Below the pieces are notes generated by a model. That model ran no database searches. It had not been told where the DNA came from and saw nothing but the letters and a program-made list of their open reading frames with translations. From contig NC_133122.1 in assembly GCF_033568475.1 (NCBI RefSeq), positions 70,455,442 through 70,519,441 on the forward strand: a stretch of 64,000 nt of DNA, in the 5' to 3' direction. Source of the stretch: Henckelia pumila. Its lineage: Eukaryota > Streptophyta > Magnoliopsida > Lamiales > Gesneriaceae. The translations under genes and the position numbers were made by a program. Below, one piece after another: positions 45,638 through 57,020 of the stretch (positions are counted from its first letter, which is position 1; the number at the start of each line of letters is the position of its first letter).

Positions 45638-47300
45638 CTGAGGACATACAAAATGTTGGAGGAAGATGCTCTGAAAAGAGTCAAAACTATGGACATCTCC
45701 GTAGCTCTGGATCAGAGAAAATATTTCTTTGATTTGATCTAGATAAAAATATTGACAACCATTCATGCTCTTAAAATAAAATTATGATCCAATGGCAAGA
45801 ACAACTTATGAATATAGAGCAGTGTTACTCAACTAGATTCCGATCTTTCTTCCGCGTAGAGTCAATTTTTGGGAACAAGATCAAGTACTTGTCATTCCTG
45901 AACCCTTTAGGAACCCAAGTCTCAGGATCTAGCCAAATACAACTCCAAAACCTGCTCAATAGGAAGCTGAATCATCTGAGCACACCATTGACAAAGTTTT
46001 TCATGAAATGGATAAGGAATCTGAACCAGAAATTGAGCATACTGAATTATACCCAAATGAACTATTCTCAGTTCAGTTCCAGAACAATAGTTGGGTAAAT
46101 TTTCTTTACCTAAGGTTACTAGAGTCAATGTTGATGAAGTGTTGCAACTTGTTGCAAGCGACATTCAGTTGCAAGCGACATTCAGTTTCAATATGATTCG
46201 TCAAATTTTGGAACCCTAGAGGAAGAGCATCAGTCTGACAGAAAAATGGATGAAGATATTGAGCATCACAATGAACAAGTTTTTGATTTGGAGAGTCCAG
46301 TAAAGGATTTTGATATGTCAGAGTCAGTTACTTCATCAAATTTGGAGTTGGTGGTATACACAGGACCATCCAACAAAACGAAACTGCTTTCATTATTCCA
46401 AGTTCTTTCTTTGAAGCCATTTCAAGAGACACGATCTCAGAGTTTCTAGCCCCAGTTCTTGAGCACTCTTCCTAAGAACACCATTCCCTGGAGTCTATTG
46501 ATGATCAAGAAATTATTCAGTCAGAACCAAATGAGCCAGAAGTCCAAACTGAAACCAAGACTGAGATTGGTCAAAATTCTAACTCTGATGATAAAGGGAA
46601 GAAAAAGATAACTGAAGAAGATAGAATGGAAGTAAAAGAAACTAAAATTGAGGTTTTTTCAGTTGAGTTTGAGAGATGAGGTGTTTTTGACCAAAGCCAA
46701 GCAGTCGATCAACTTCAATCTGGGTCAAGAAGGTCCCTCCAGTCCTTGCGAGAATGAGTTAGAAGTTGTCGAGACTACTGACCAAACTTATTTGATGATA
46801 TGACCAGCAATTTGAATGGTATTGAGACCACTTTGTCTACACTCTTTGAAAACATCCTAGCCATCAGAAGTGATCAATACAAAGCTGGAAATAATATCTC
46901 TACCATTCGTGATGCAATGACAAGAGAAGTGGTTATGCTTCAACGACAGTTCACATTTCTATACAAATCTTTAGACAACTTGAATGAGGCAACTGCTTCC
47001 ATACCACAAAGGATTCAGTTTCATGAGAAGCTTGAACACAAAGTCGATAATTTATCTTTCCAAGTACAGATTCTTCAAAGAACAATGACTGATAATTTCA
47101 TGTTATGGCCACTAGGATCAAGTCCTTGTCATCACTCACGTAGCAAGTTCTACTCAATCAATCCACCACTTATTCAACTACTCTGTATATATAAGAGGCC
47201 ATCAGGGCCATCCAGCAGACCTACTCCTACCAGTCGAGGACCTGGCACATATCGTCATCAGTCCAGCAACCGATAGAGATCATCACTTTTTAAGATATTA
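45638..47300 (+). pseudogene. Element D env-like region, second part
   Basis: Right after the solo LTR, an open stretch continues the frame that was cut at 43786 and stops at about 45738. Further broken frames follow at 45784-46098, 46246-46449 (acidic, EHHNEQVFDLESPVKDFD) and 46800-47276. The last is a likely coiled coil with leucine/isoleucine spacing (LNGIETTLSTLFENILAIRS, QRQFTFLYKSLDNLNEA), ending in a Pro/Ser/Arg-rich tail. Coiled coils are common in the C-terminal part of the env-like frames of this group, so the assignment fits, but no homology search was made. Confidence 0.5.
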
Positions 47301-47448
47301 ATGAATTTTTTTTGAAGAACAATGCTCTGCAACATATACACATTTTGTGTATGTCAAAAAGGGAAAAACAGTTCAGTTAAGAATATTTGACTTAAAGAAA
47401 AAAATAATTCAAGTGCAAAGTTTTGTTAAACACTGAAAATGAGAAAAT
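47301..47448 (+). other. Element D 3' untranslated region and polypurine tract
   Basis: This non-coding stretch contains caaaaagggaaaaac (about 47355) and ends gaaaatgagaaaat directly before the right LTR. The latter is the probable polypurine primer. Confidence 0.6.
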
Positions 47449-48797
47449 TGTTGGAAATTAAGTTTTGGCATTTAAAGTCAAGTGCAAAACTAATCTGCAT
47501 TACCAAACTGAACTGGACAAGGCAAACCAAAACTGGATGGGCAAACTGTTCACGACCTAAACTGCTACATGGACCAAAAATAGTTTCCCTACCCAGATTT
47601 CTATCCTAAACTAAAGATTGCCAAAATGAAATTTAGCCATATTGAAGCAATTTTCTCAGAGTATTTGATGAAGTCAGTCTACCAACATTCTCAGAATAAT
47701 CTGTTGATTTCAGTCTACCTCATTGGATAATGTTTTTCGTACACTGACACATTACAACTGCATCCACACAAACAATCGTACTATTTATTCATAGAGAATG
47801 TTGACGTGAAAATACAAACAGTGTAACGGGCAAATCATGTGAGGAACGTATACTATTTAAATATGTATGACCGTTGGCATCAAAGCTTATAAGTAGGCAA
47901 CAAGATTAGCTTTGGAGACTCTCCCTTACGAACCTTCTTTCTTGCGTATATTAGTCTGGCTAATTGAATTAATCTCCCCTGTGAGAAGTTTAATAATCAT
48001 AAAACCCCCTAAGAAATATTAATAGGCTAATGCATCCCTCAGTTTTTTAAAATGTAGCACATTTCACCCCTATGTTATACAAACTCGGGCACATTTATAC
48101 CCTCTCATTGGGGCTTTTATGATAATTTTTTTAAAACATAGGGTCTAACATGCTATTAATTTTACACAGGGTGTTTTATGCCTTTTAGAATTTTCACAGG
48201 GGGTGTTGATGCAATTAGCCCATATTAGTCTACCTGAAGCTTTCACAGTTTACTTAGAAAAACTGATCAAGAACTCCAAGCACAATTTTGAAGAAATTAT
48301 CTGATCATTGAAGGGTCACTTTGTGCTAGTTTATCTAGTTGTTAACACTTTATAATAGATTCAGTCTAGGACTGTCTTATTGAGTTGAGTTACTAGGAGT
48401 TCTAAGATAGACAGTGGTGTAAGCCCTAGTTTTGGATTGAGATTTTGCAAAGAGTTGTAAAGTTCAAAGTCTTCTTGTGGAAACCTTCCTACGGAGGAAG
48501 AAGGGGTGACGTAGGACATTTAATTATCCAAAAGTTCGGAAACATTTGTTCATGTTTTTTTTTTTATTTCAGTCTATACAATCTTTTTCAATCAAGCATT
48601 TTATTTCAATACAGTATGTTCAGATCTATTAGTTGGAATTTTTCCGCACAATTCATTTATTTGTCAATTAGCATCGAAAACCAAAAAAGAGAAGATTCAG
48701 TGGCCAACCCAACTGAATTCAGTTTTCTGTTGAAATTTTTTTTGAGGTGTATTCAACACCCCACTCCCCCCCTACCCACCTTAACCCATCCTTATCA
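47449..48797 (+). repeat. 3' LTR of element D (interrupted by a MITE)
   Basis: The LTR starts tgttggaaatt and ends ccttatca. It matches 35478-36506 in order, with extra sequence at 48388-48450 not present in the left copy and a 264-bp MITE at 47958-48221. Divergence from the left LTR is visibly greater than that between the LTRs of element A, so D is an older insertion. Confidence 0.9.
47958..48221. mobile_element. Mutator-like MITE in the 3' LTR of element D
   Basis: The element begins GGCTAATTGAATTAAT and ends in the inverted form (GATGCAATTAGCC). The similarity between the two ends extends over roughly 50 bases (CCCCTGTGA and CATAAAAC blocks on both). It is flanked by a 10-bp duplication atattagtct (47948-47957 and 48222-48231). 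Long inverted ends with a 9-11 bp duplication are typical of Mutator-like elements. No coding frame is present. The left LTR of element D lacks this insertion, which proves it as an insertion. Confidence 0.85.
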
Positions 48798-48868
48798 CAT
48801 AATGAGTACAATTAAATTACCCACCCACCTTAACCCATCCTTATCACATAATGAGTACAATTAAATTA
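48775..48868. repeat. Tandem duplication (49-bp unit) across the right end of element D
   Basis: The block starting ttaacccatccttatcac at 48781 is repeated at 48830. It covers the last bases of the LTR, the target-site duplication cataa and the adjoining host DNA, so it arose after element D inserted. Confidence 0.9.
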
Positions 48869-49170
48869 CTAATGGCATATTGGTTATTTCTACATAATAA
48901 TATCTTTGATTTTCGTAATTGTTTATATAACTTCATGGAATAATTTGTGCATATTTATTTTTAGAAAAATCCATTGTATTTATAAAGTTTAAATAATACA
49001 TATAACTTTCTAATATAATAAATTTAACTTGGAAATTGAATACTCATTGTATGAAAAATGATGCTTCTTCCTCTCTTTCGATTTTTTTGTGACCCAAGAG
49101 AATTAATATTTTTGTTTCTTTCTTCTTTATCTTCTCCATATCATTGAAAAAAATAAATAAATATATATAT
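48869..49170. other. Non-coding AT-rich sequence
   Basis: No gene, repeat family or LTR was recognised. It is AT-rich host or very old repeat DNA leading into the hairpin at 49171. Confidence 0.4.
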
Positions 49171-49266
49171 ATTCACGTCTAGGGAATACTTTCATTGATT
49201 GTTTTTCTTGTCTACGACGTGAATATATCAAGAAAACCAATCAATGAAAGTATTCCCTAGACTTGA

Positions 49267-49268
<2 letters not shown>
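49171..49268. repeat. Near-perfect inverted repeat (40-bp arms, 18-bp loop)
   Basis: The arms 49171-49210 and 49229-49268 are complementary at 38 of 40 positions, with mismatches near each end of the arm, and are separated by an 18-bp loop. AT-dinucleotide runs flank both sides and extend the possible pairing. The fold resembles a plant microRNA precursor or a foldback MITE. Neither a target nor a second copy was found in the window. Confidence 0.85.
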
Positions 49269-49298
<30 letters not shown>

Positions 49299-49382
49299 TA
49301 AACTTCATTGTCTTAAACGACATATATTTTCACTATATAATTTATGTACATCAAAGATGAATACGTATACTTTGTAATTCCG

Positions 49383-50584
49383 TGTTAGGATCGGTTGAGT
49401 GGTTAGAATGAGGGTTGAATAAACAATTGTTAGGATCAAAACACTTGTTGGGGTTGTCTTTTGAACTGCAGCTTTAGTAACTTCAATGAGCAGTTCACTT
49501 ATCAATCTTCTTTTTTATGAGCAGTTGATCTTAAGTAACTAACTCTATTCTTTCTTAAGAGTCAATGTTAATTGACCAACAAATATATGTGCGAAAATAG
49601 GCCAACTAACAGATTGAACAAGTATATAAAATGGCTCAAATGTAAAATAAAGAACACAAATATGTTTATGGATGTTTGGAGATAAAACTCCTACGTCACC
49701 CCTTCTTACACTTAAGAAATGATTCACTAGAAGACTTTGGTTTATACATGTATACAACCCACTTCAATCGTAGGACTTACTCATGCCTAGATCGGAACTC
49801 CTAGAACACAATCACGTTAAGACTTCTCATCCTAACTTCAATATACAATGAATGAATCCTTAGACTCAGATAATGAATCAACTCCTCTTAATGTAAATGA
49901 GCAATAGAGAGTAGATTATTTTCTCTTGATGATCCTCAATGATCAAATATATAACTTCTGTGTATGTTTATTTTGAGCAGATTTGATGTATCTTTTTGTA
50001 AGGACTCAAGCAGCTTGTATCTTCGTATGTGTTTCTATGTACCTTTATGTTCGCACTTTTTCACTTTTTCTTGAAATATTTTTTACTTCATGTCTTCATG
50101 ATATCTTTATATATGCGTCTGTGCAACGTTCATATTTGTCATAAATACATGTGTTCTTTGTATCAAGATCTTCAATAAGTCTTTATGAGTACTTTAATTA
50201 AGTTGCAAGTTATTCAATATAAATGTCTGGATCTTGCAACGGTCATGTATATTTGAATTTCATCTTGAATCAGTAAGGTAGTGTATCTTATTTATTCGTC
50301 TTCTTAACAGTTTTGAAACTTGAACTGTTTCCATCATAATATTGAACAATTTGTAATTGATCTGGACTGTTTATTCTGAACTTTTTCAACTGCAAGCAGT
50401 TGGACTGCTAGCTTGTGCTTAAACTGCTTTTCTCGACTGCTTTGTCTCTGGACTGCTTTGTTTCTGTACTGTCAAATACCAAAAATTTACACAACAACAA
50501 TCACACTAACTTGTTTTAATAATTCAGTTGTTTTAACAACTTGGAATTTATAATTATCGATAATTCGATATCAGTTGGCTAACA
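49383..50584 (-). repeat. Probable LTR related to the element D LTR, opposite orientation
   Basis: The sequence runs from tgttaggatcgg to gttggctaaca with complementary ends. It contains, inverted, the block around tacgtcaccccttct (about 49691) and the gaagacttt block that are also in the LTRs of element D. The rest has diverged. The flanking 5-mers do not match, so boundaries or a clean insertion are not confirmed. No internal coding region adjoins it. Confidence 0.6.
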
Positions 50585-50998
50585 TATGAGTTATGTGCAA
50601 AAGGTAGCCTGATAGATTGAACACAAAAAACTGGCTGAGTAGGAAAATAAAGAAGATGGTAACTGAAGAAGGTAAATGAAAAAAAATTGTTTCTGAATGT
50701 TTGTAAATTTTAACAACTCCTGCGTCACCTCCTTTTCTTTGTGAGAAGGATTTTACTAGAAGACTTTGATAATTACAATATCTTGAAACGACCCAAGTTT
50801 AGTACGACTTAATACCGCGCCTACCTAAAACTCCTAAAATACTTCACTTTAAAACAAATTGAGTAGTTTACTAACTCTTAAGCTTTGAGTATTTCTAAAA
50901 TCAAAACTTAAGCACAAATATGATATTTAATTATCATATTACGGTACGAAAAGGTGTGTTGGAATACTTTTATCAGTTGAGCTTTTGAAGGCTTGAAT
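50585..50998 (-). repeat. Second, partial LTR-like copy of the same type
   Basis: This stretch repeats, in diverged form, parts of 49500-49800: the gattgaaca, gaatgtttg, aactcctgcgtcacct and agaagactttg blocks occur in the same order. It appears to be a truncated relative lying between the preceding LTR and copia F. Confidence 0.5.
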
Positions 50999-51828
50999 TG
51001 TTAGGAATCAATCCAGAAGAGTTTGGTATTTTGAGAATTCACCACACAATCACAACAATAAGAACAATAACACAATCTCAGAAACAGATAAAACCAACGC
51101 ACACAGATCAAACACCAACTCAAGCGAAAACAAATAAATGACGCAAGTATTTACGTGGTTCGGAAAGGAATTTGCCTACGTCCACAGGAGAGCAACACAA
51201 CCACTTTATTAATCACCAACAGAAGAAAACCAAGCTCTAACACCAGAGCTTATTACAGAGACAGACCCAAAAAAAAACTCTAATGCTAGATACAGACACA
51301 ATTCAAGCTTGTTATCCTTGAATTCTTCCCGTCACAATCTGCGCCTCAGTTCTCTCATCTGAAATCTCTCTTTTATTCTCTCTCAAATATATTCTAGAGT
51401 TTAAAGAATTTGATTTTCTGTTATGTTCGTTGCAGCCAACTTCCATCTGCTTATATAGAGAATTACGCCGATTTTCATCTTGGGCTTTAGGTCACCAACA
51501 ACTAACGGCCCAATGATAAATTCAACATGGTCCAACCCGATAAACCTTTATTCATCAGTCTGATCTACTCTCATACTTCGATCTGCTTTGATCTGGCTTT
51601 AAGCTTAAAGCTTCTCGGACACTTCATCTGACTTCTATCCGAGTCCCAGTACTCAAGCAATCGATCTGCATGAACTCATCCGAAGACTCATCTTACCATG
51701 AACTTCGACCTGATCCCATTATTCAATCTGACCATAAACTCATCTGATCACTAAACTCATCTGATATGTATTATTTGATCTGATCTCTTCTCTATTCCCA
51801 TTCAATTTGATAGAATCATACTTTAACA
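50999..51828 (-). repeat. 3' LTR of copia element F
   Basis: The 830-bp LTR has a tgttaggaatca start and ctttaaca end on the plus strand. On its inner side a polypurine tract (aaggtggagat on the minus strand, 51829-51845) is followed by the RNase H end of a copia polyprotein, which shows that it is the downstream LTR of a minus-strand element. A TATA-type stretch (tatataagcag on the minus strand, about 51450) is present. Confidence 0.83.
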
Positions 51829-52193
51829 ATCTCCACCTTGATTCTTTCAGGTTGAATGCTGCTCTCCATCCAAGCCTCCTTGTCTAATTTCCAATCACCA
51901 TATTAACTAATTCCAAACATTTCTTGAACTTAGCATGCGACAGTGAGTTGGTCATAACATCTGCAGGATTTTTTTCTGATGCTATCTTCACAAGGATCAC
52001 ATCTCATTTTTCAATTACATCTCTGACGAAATGCATCTTCACATCTATGTGTTTTGATCATCATGATAGACTTGGTGTTTCGTCAAGTGTAATGCACTTT
52101 GATTGTCACAGTGTACTACAACTTGATCTTGTTTTACACCAAGCTCCGCTATCATCCCCTTTAACCACAATCCTTTCTTTATGGCCTCAGTAA
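51829..52193 (-). pseudogene. Copia F polypurine tract and RNase H C-terminus
   Basis: On the minus strand, from 52193 leftward, the frame reads VTEAIKKGLWLKGMIAELGV, then VVVHCDNQSALHLTKHQVYH, typical of the last part of copia RNase H. A frame break near 52060 is followed by KMHFVRD and NPADVMTN-like relics, and the stop lies next to the polypurine tract. The sequence is cut at 52193 by gypsy element G. Confidence 0.82.
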
Positions 52194-54441
52194 CTGTAAC
52201 GCCCCAAAATTATCTTAATGGACGTTATTTGAGATAATCAGAGATTTTAGAAGTCTAGGGCCGATTCGATTTGGATCAGGGACTAGAATGCAATTTTTGG
52301 AATTTTCAGGGACTAAAACGCAATAAATGGATTTATTAGATATTTAAGCATGTAATTGGATTTCTTTTCACTCCTATCCCTTCTCCTCCATCTCCTCTCA
52401 CCATTGAAGACGCCCCATTTCAATTCCAAGCTTTGGGATTTCCATTTTAGCTCGATCCGTCCGTTGGAATTTGATCTGAAGTTGATATCTGCGATCACAG
52501 CGACGAGTGCTCTGTTTGGAAGTAAGTTTATCTTATTTCTGAGAGGTTTGAATTTTTGGTTGTCTTTAGAATTGATTTATATTCAGAGAGGATGATTAGG
52601 AGATAGCCGTGATAGTATATCTAAGACGGTTCGAAGAAATAACGACGATTGGAATTGATATGATTTTTGTTGTGAAATTTCGAAAATGGAGCTTTTAGAT
52701 TTGAAGGATTTGAATTGTTTTGATGATATTGAGATGATTATGAGTATATTGGATTGTTGAATTGCTGTCTGCATTTCCGGTTTGATCAGTTTATAGTCGT
52801 TATGCCGTCAGATTGAGTTTTGGATATCGTTTCGATGTTTTGATCGTATCAAGTTTGATTGAGATTTTGATGTCGATATTGATCCTTATGACTTCTTGTG
52901 ATAGATTGAATTGAAGTCAACAGAGTTGCGAGATAGCAGCTTTGGTCAGTTTGGAAGATTGAAGTCGGTACAGTATCGATTTTCTTTTTTTATCGATCGA
53001 AGAAGTTTGATTGTGTTTCGAATGAATTTGATTGGATATTGATTATTATCCTTATTATTGATTTTCAAATTTCTTTACCTTCGAAGCGAATAAGGTAAAA
53101 GACGACTTAGACTTGAATGAAACGATTAACTCGAATTAGACTGGATTCGAGTGTTCCAAAGAAATCACGTACTTGCATGATTGAATGCTTATTTGAAATC
53201 ATGATTGAATGCTTAGTTGAAATCATGATTGAATGCTTATTTGAATTGGTTATTGAATTTATGATTGAATGCATGAGATGACATATGCATTCATATTGAG
53301 CCGAATGATTATTCGTTTTGAATTAGACGATCTGGTGATTATAGTTGAGTGACATTGGTTAGCAGATTTTTACCAATTGTTGAGAAACACTCTCTATAAT
53401 GCTCCGGATTCTAGAGGATTAAAATATGCCTCGTCCACCTTGAGAGGGTAGTCGGTGTGATTGTTGGATATTTTAACCTCGGGATCCCAAATCGAAGAAA
53501 TAAAGAAAGAAAGAAGAATTCCATTTGATTATCTGAGTCTGATAATCCAAAAGTTTTAAATACATGCATATCATTTCAATTCAGTACTTGGATGAATTAC
53601 TTGATTTGATCTTGATGTGATAGATATTTGGAAGTTGATACATGTCATGAAATGATGTGTTTATTTGATATGCATGATAGTCTCTTTTACTGGAAATATT
53701 ATTCTCACCGGATTATCCGGCTGTTGCCTTTGTTTGTATGTGTACTTGGCAACAGGTGGGGCAGGATCGAGTCAGAGACGACAGGGATAGAACGAGAATG
53801 AAGATTAGAAGTGAGACTTCGAAATAGAATTGGAAATGCATGCCAATCTAGTTTATGTTTTGAAATCATGTTAGAATTCGAATGAGTTGTATTTGATTTT
53901 GAAGTATTGAATATTAAAACCGATTTCGATTGATGATTATTGATTATCGAAGATAGTTCATTGATGCATGTTACTAGATTCGGAATCGAGCAGGATAGAA
54001 TTATGAAGTATGATTTGATTTTGGATTAATGCATGAAGTTGAGCTATGCATGTTGAATGATTTATGGATTGGAGTTTGAAGCATTGCCCTGTTTCTGTTA
54101 ATTTTTCTGTTGCCCAGGGTGCGCTCGATCCTATGAAATGCTGGGATCGAGCGCAGCCCCTGTAAAACTGGAGGCAGTGACTTTGTTCAATTGGTGCGCT
54201 CGATCCTGGCTTTTTGCCGGATCGAGTGCGGCAGGATCGAGCGCGGCACTTATTTTGATCTCGGCAGAGAGTTCAGGAATATGGTGCGCTCGATCCTGGA
54301 TTTTTATAGGATCGAGCGCAGTACTGTTCACAAGAAAAATAAATTATTTGTTTAATTTCATTTGATGTCTTATCTTTTGGACTTTGAATGGTTCTCGATA
54401 GGACTAACTCTTGATTAGATGATTATAATCGGGGTCTCACA
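52194..54441 (+). repeat. 5' LTR of gypsy element G
   Basis: The LTR runs from TGTAACGCCCC to GGGGTCTCACA (imperfectly complementary ends) and is followed by ttaagtggtatcagaga, an initiator-Met primer site. It is about 2.25 kb. It has a short tandem repeat around 53170-53275 (24-bp unit with atgattgaatgctta) and clusters of gcgctcgatcc/ggatcgagcgc palindromes at 54118-54322. It lies directly against the truncated RNase H of copia F, so G inserted into F. Confidence 0.82.
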
Positions 54442-57020
54442 TTAAGTGGTATCAGAGAGATAAGATCTTGGACTGAATTTAGAAGTGAGCGGGGTAGATT
54501 GAGTCCGCTTGAACTTATTTTCTCGCATGTGATTGATTAATTCTATGATTGAAGAATATGCGAGCATGCTTTATGATTGAGAATTATTTGAATTACTTGG
54601 ATATGTGATTTAAATTTTAAAGCCTGAATTAATTGAGATACGAATTGTTTCGGGTTACTGGTTGCATTGAATACTCTTGAGATCGAATGAGTATGTCGAG
54701 CTAAGGTTGTTGGACACCAGATAGATGTAATTGAGATGTTGTGTCCTAATCCTCTTGAATCAGATTTTATATTCGGCAAGTTTTGAACAGGATTCAATTA
54801 GCAGCGAACCCGATTGTACAGAATTGTTCTGTGACTGAACTGATGGATGTCACTCCGACACTGATGGAATCATTACTGATGAGATTTCAGTCATTTAGCC
54901 CTTCAACTCTGAGGAGTTCTGAGAATGAGTTTGGGTGTGAAAGCTGATTAGAAGAGATCGATCAGTTGTTTGATTCCCTAGACTTCACCGAAGAACGACG
55001 GATTCAGTTAGTTGGTTACCAACTGCAGGTATTGCAAAAATTTGGTGGATATCGAAGAAGAAAGCCTTAGAGAAATAAGGTTTGATCGTTTCGTAGAATT
55101 TGTTTAAATCCGAATTTCTGCGACAGGCTGTGGTATTTGCTCTTATAGAAGATTCACAGACTCTAACTGCTCCTGACGATGATGAAGCAGGTAACTGTTC
55201 GATTTTGGTATTTCGACTCTTATACTGTTAGATATTGATGCAAATTTTCTTCTTGTGGAGAAGTGAGATTGATGCTTCCTCTAATTTTGAGTATCTGAAT
55301 TAGTTGCGATGAGTTCAGTTCGAAATTGTGAATTTTGTTTCAATGGGAGTTGATTGTACTAAATAGTACTATATTCGGTTATCAGTTTTTGATTATATTA
55401 TCGATGTAGTATATTAACCGAGTACAGGGAAACCAAGGTTGATTTTAGATTGTTTCCAGATTCGGATCCGAGATGATAGACGAATGGATTTTTCCTCCGG
55501 TAAGAATTCCTGAATTAAGAATTCCTTCTTGTAGTTTGTCAAATACCGTTTGTTACAGAAAGGTACGGAAGAATGTTTGAGGTATGCAGATGATGTCTTC
55601 AATCAGCCGTGTTGATTGATTCAACAGAGTTGTTGAGTTTGCTGATTTTGTTCTAGTTGAGATTCTAGATTTGCCTCCGAGTAAGAGGATGAGTTCAGTA
55701 TTAATTTTAGATCAGACATCATCGACTGATAATCTGAAGGGAAGAGGTTTCAGAGATTGAATTCGGAATGAGGTACGACCGATTTGAATTTTGATCGTAA
55801 ATATTGAATTGGAATTGCATCTGCAATGTTTACGAGTCGTTTGAATCGAATCTTCCAGATATTTGTAGACGATTTATTGAGTATTCTTATCGATGAATCT
55901 CTTATCCTTCGAAGAGTCATATTGATCTTTCAGATTCTTTAAGTATTGTTCGCAGATTTTCATGTCGATCAATTATGCTATTCTTTTGACGTCTGAATCT
56001 TGTGAGACCGAGTTGTATTTTCCTCGATATTTTATCTAGGAAGATGGAATTTTATTGAATACCTCAAGACTAGATCTGTTATGAATTGATCTGGATCGAC
56101 GTCCTTATCTGAATTTGAAGATTTTTAGATTTAGCGAATTCTATCGCGAATCCTTTGAAGAATTCTTATTGTTGAGAAGACGATTACTCAGCAGATTTTG
56201 TTCTTCTGTTTAGTTTGTATCTTTGAGACCAGTTCTTATTGAATTCAAGGAGAGATTGAACAACACCTCAGTATTATTGTTTTCTTCAGTATTGATGACC
56301 TTTCGGTGCTTTGCACTCCTTATTGAGAGTCGAGACTTAGTCTTGTTCAGAAGAACTCCGTTTTATCTTGATCATCGAAGAAGTTGAAGACGCTCGAGAT
56401 ACAATGTTAGTTTCCGATATGAGCCTCACAGAGATCTGTTTGCTTGGAAGATTTCAGTAATCTGTTCTGATCTTGGAAGATAGAAGTTTTGATTTTCGCA
56501 GTTCGAACTGATTTTGAGTTGGGAAAAAGAGTTTTAGAGGACGATTAATCTGAATGCGAATTATATTGTTATCCGGAGAATTGATTGTAACAGCTAAGAT
56601 TTTAAGCTGAATGATCTGATCTTATTTTATCTACTTCAGTTGTTCTCTTTGACAGATGATTGCTGCACTTCTGATAGAGTCTGGAACAGATGGAATGTTT
56701 ATCTTGAATCCTTCATTAGACTTCGAACCAGAGTTGATTGAGAAGATTGAGAATTCTTTGGAATCTGATTCGACCTTTCAGAATCCGGTGAAGATAGATC
56801 TGATCTGAGTATAATCTGAGTTTCAGGTTTTTATTGATGCCTTATTAGCGAATAAATTTTGTGGTGCCAGATGTTTCGGTTTGAGACAGAGTATCAGGAG
56901 GTTGGCACTTTGAAGTTTATTCAGAGTTCTTCCAGATGATCGGAAGATGTTAGTTGAATTAAGGAATCAGATCGAATAGAGGATGAGGAAGCATGAGGTT
57001 CGAAGTATGGCTTCTTATGT
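54442..57020 (+). pseudogene. Decayed gypsy element G coding region
   Basis: Heavily broken plus-strand frames follow the primer site. Gag-like traces are seen near 54844-55080 (LEEIDQLFDSLDFTEERRIQ, LVGYQLQ). RT-like traces occur near 55850-55990 (NRIFQIFVDDLLSILIDES, matching the MNRVF...FIDDIL segment) and RT-RNase H traces at 56140-56440 (RPVLIEFKERLNNTS and YEPHRDLF-like). Nothing is open over more than about 80 codons. The sequence stops at 57020, where the LTR of element H begins; the missing 3' part presumably lies beyond the window. Confidence 0.65.

Larger units (their letters stand above)
35478..48797 (+). mobile_element. SIRE/Maximus-like Ty1/copia element D with env-like region
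   Basis: A large plus-strand element has related LTRs at 35478-36506 and 47449-48797 and a perfect 5-bp duplication CATAA on both sides (35473-35477 and 48798-48802). The primer site agtggtatagagc follows the left LTR. The coding order is Gag, zinc knuckle, protease, integrase, RT, RNase H, then a long region that matches no core domain, in the place where SIRE/Maximus elements carry an env-like frame. It carries three later insertions: a hAT MITE (37214-38007), a solo LTR of family A (43787-45637) and a Mutator-like MITE (47958-48221). Stops and shifts occur throughout, so it is inactive. Confidence 0.9.

Noticed and set aside
42435..47300. Env-like region as evidence of an integrated animal-type retrovirus
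   Set aside because: The domain order integrase-RT-RNase H is copia type, and the region is called env-like only by position. It has no visible fusion peptide or membrane anchor.
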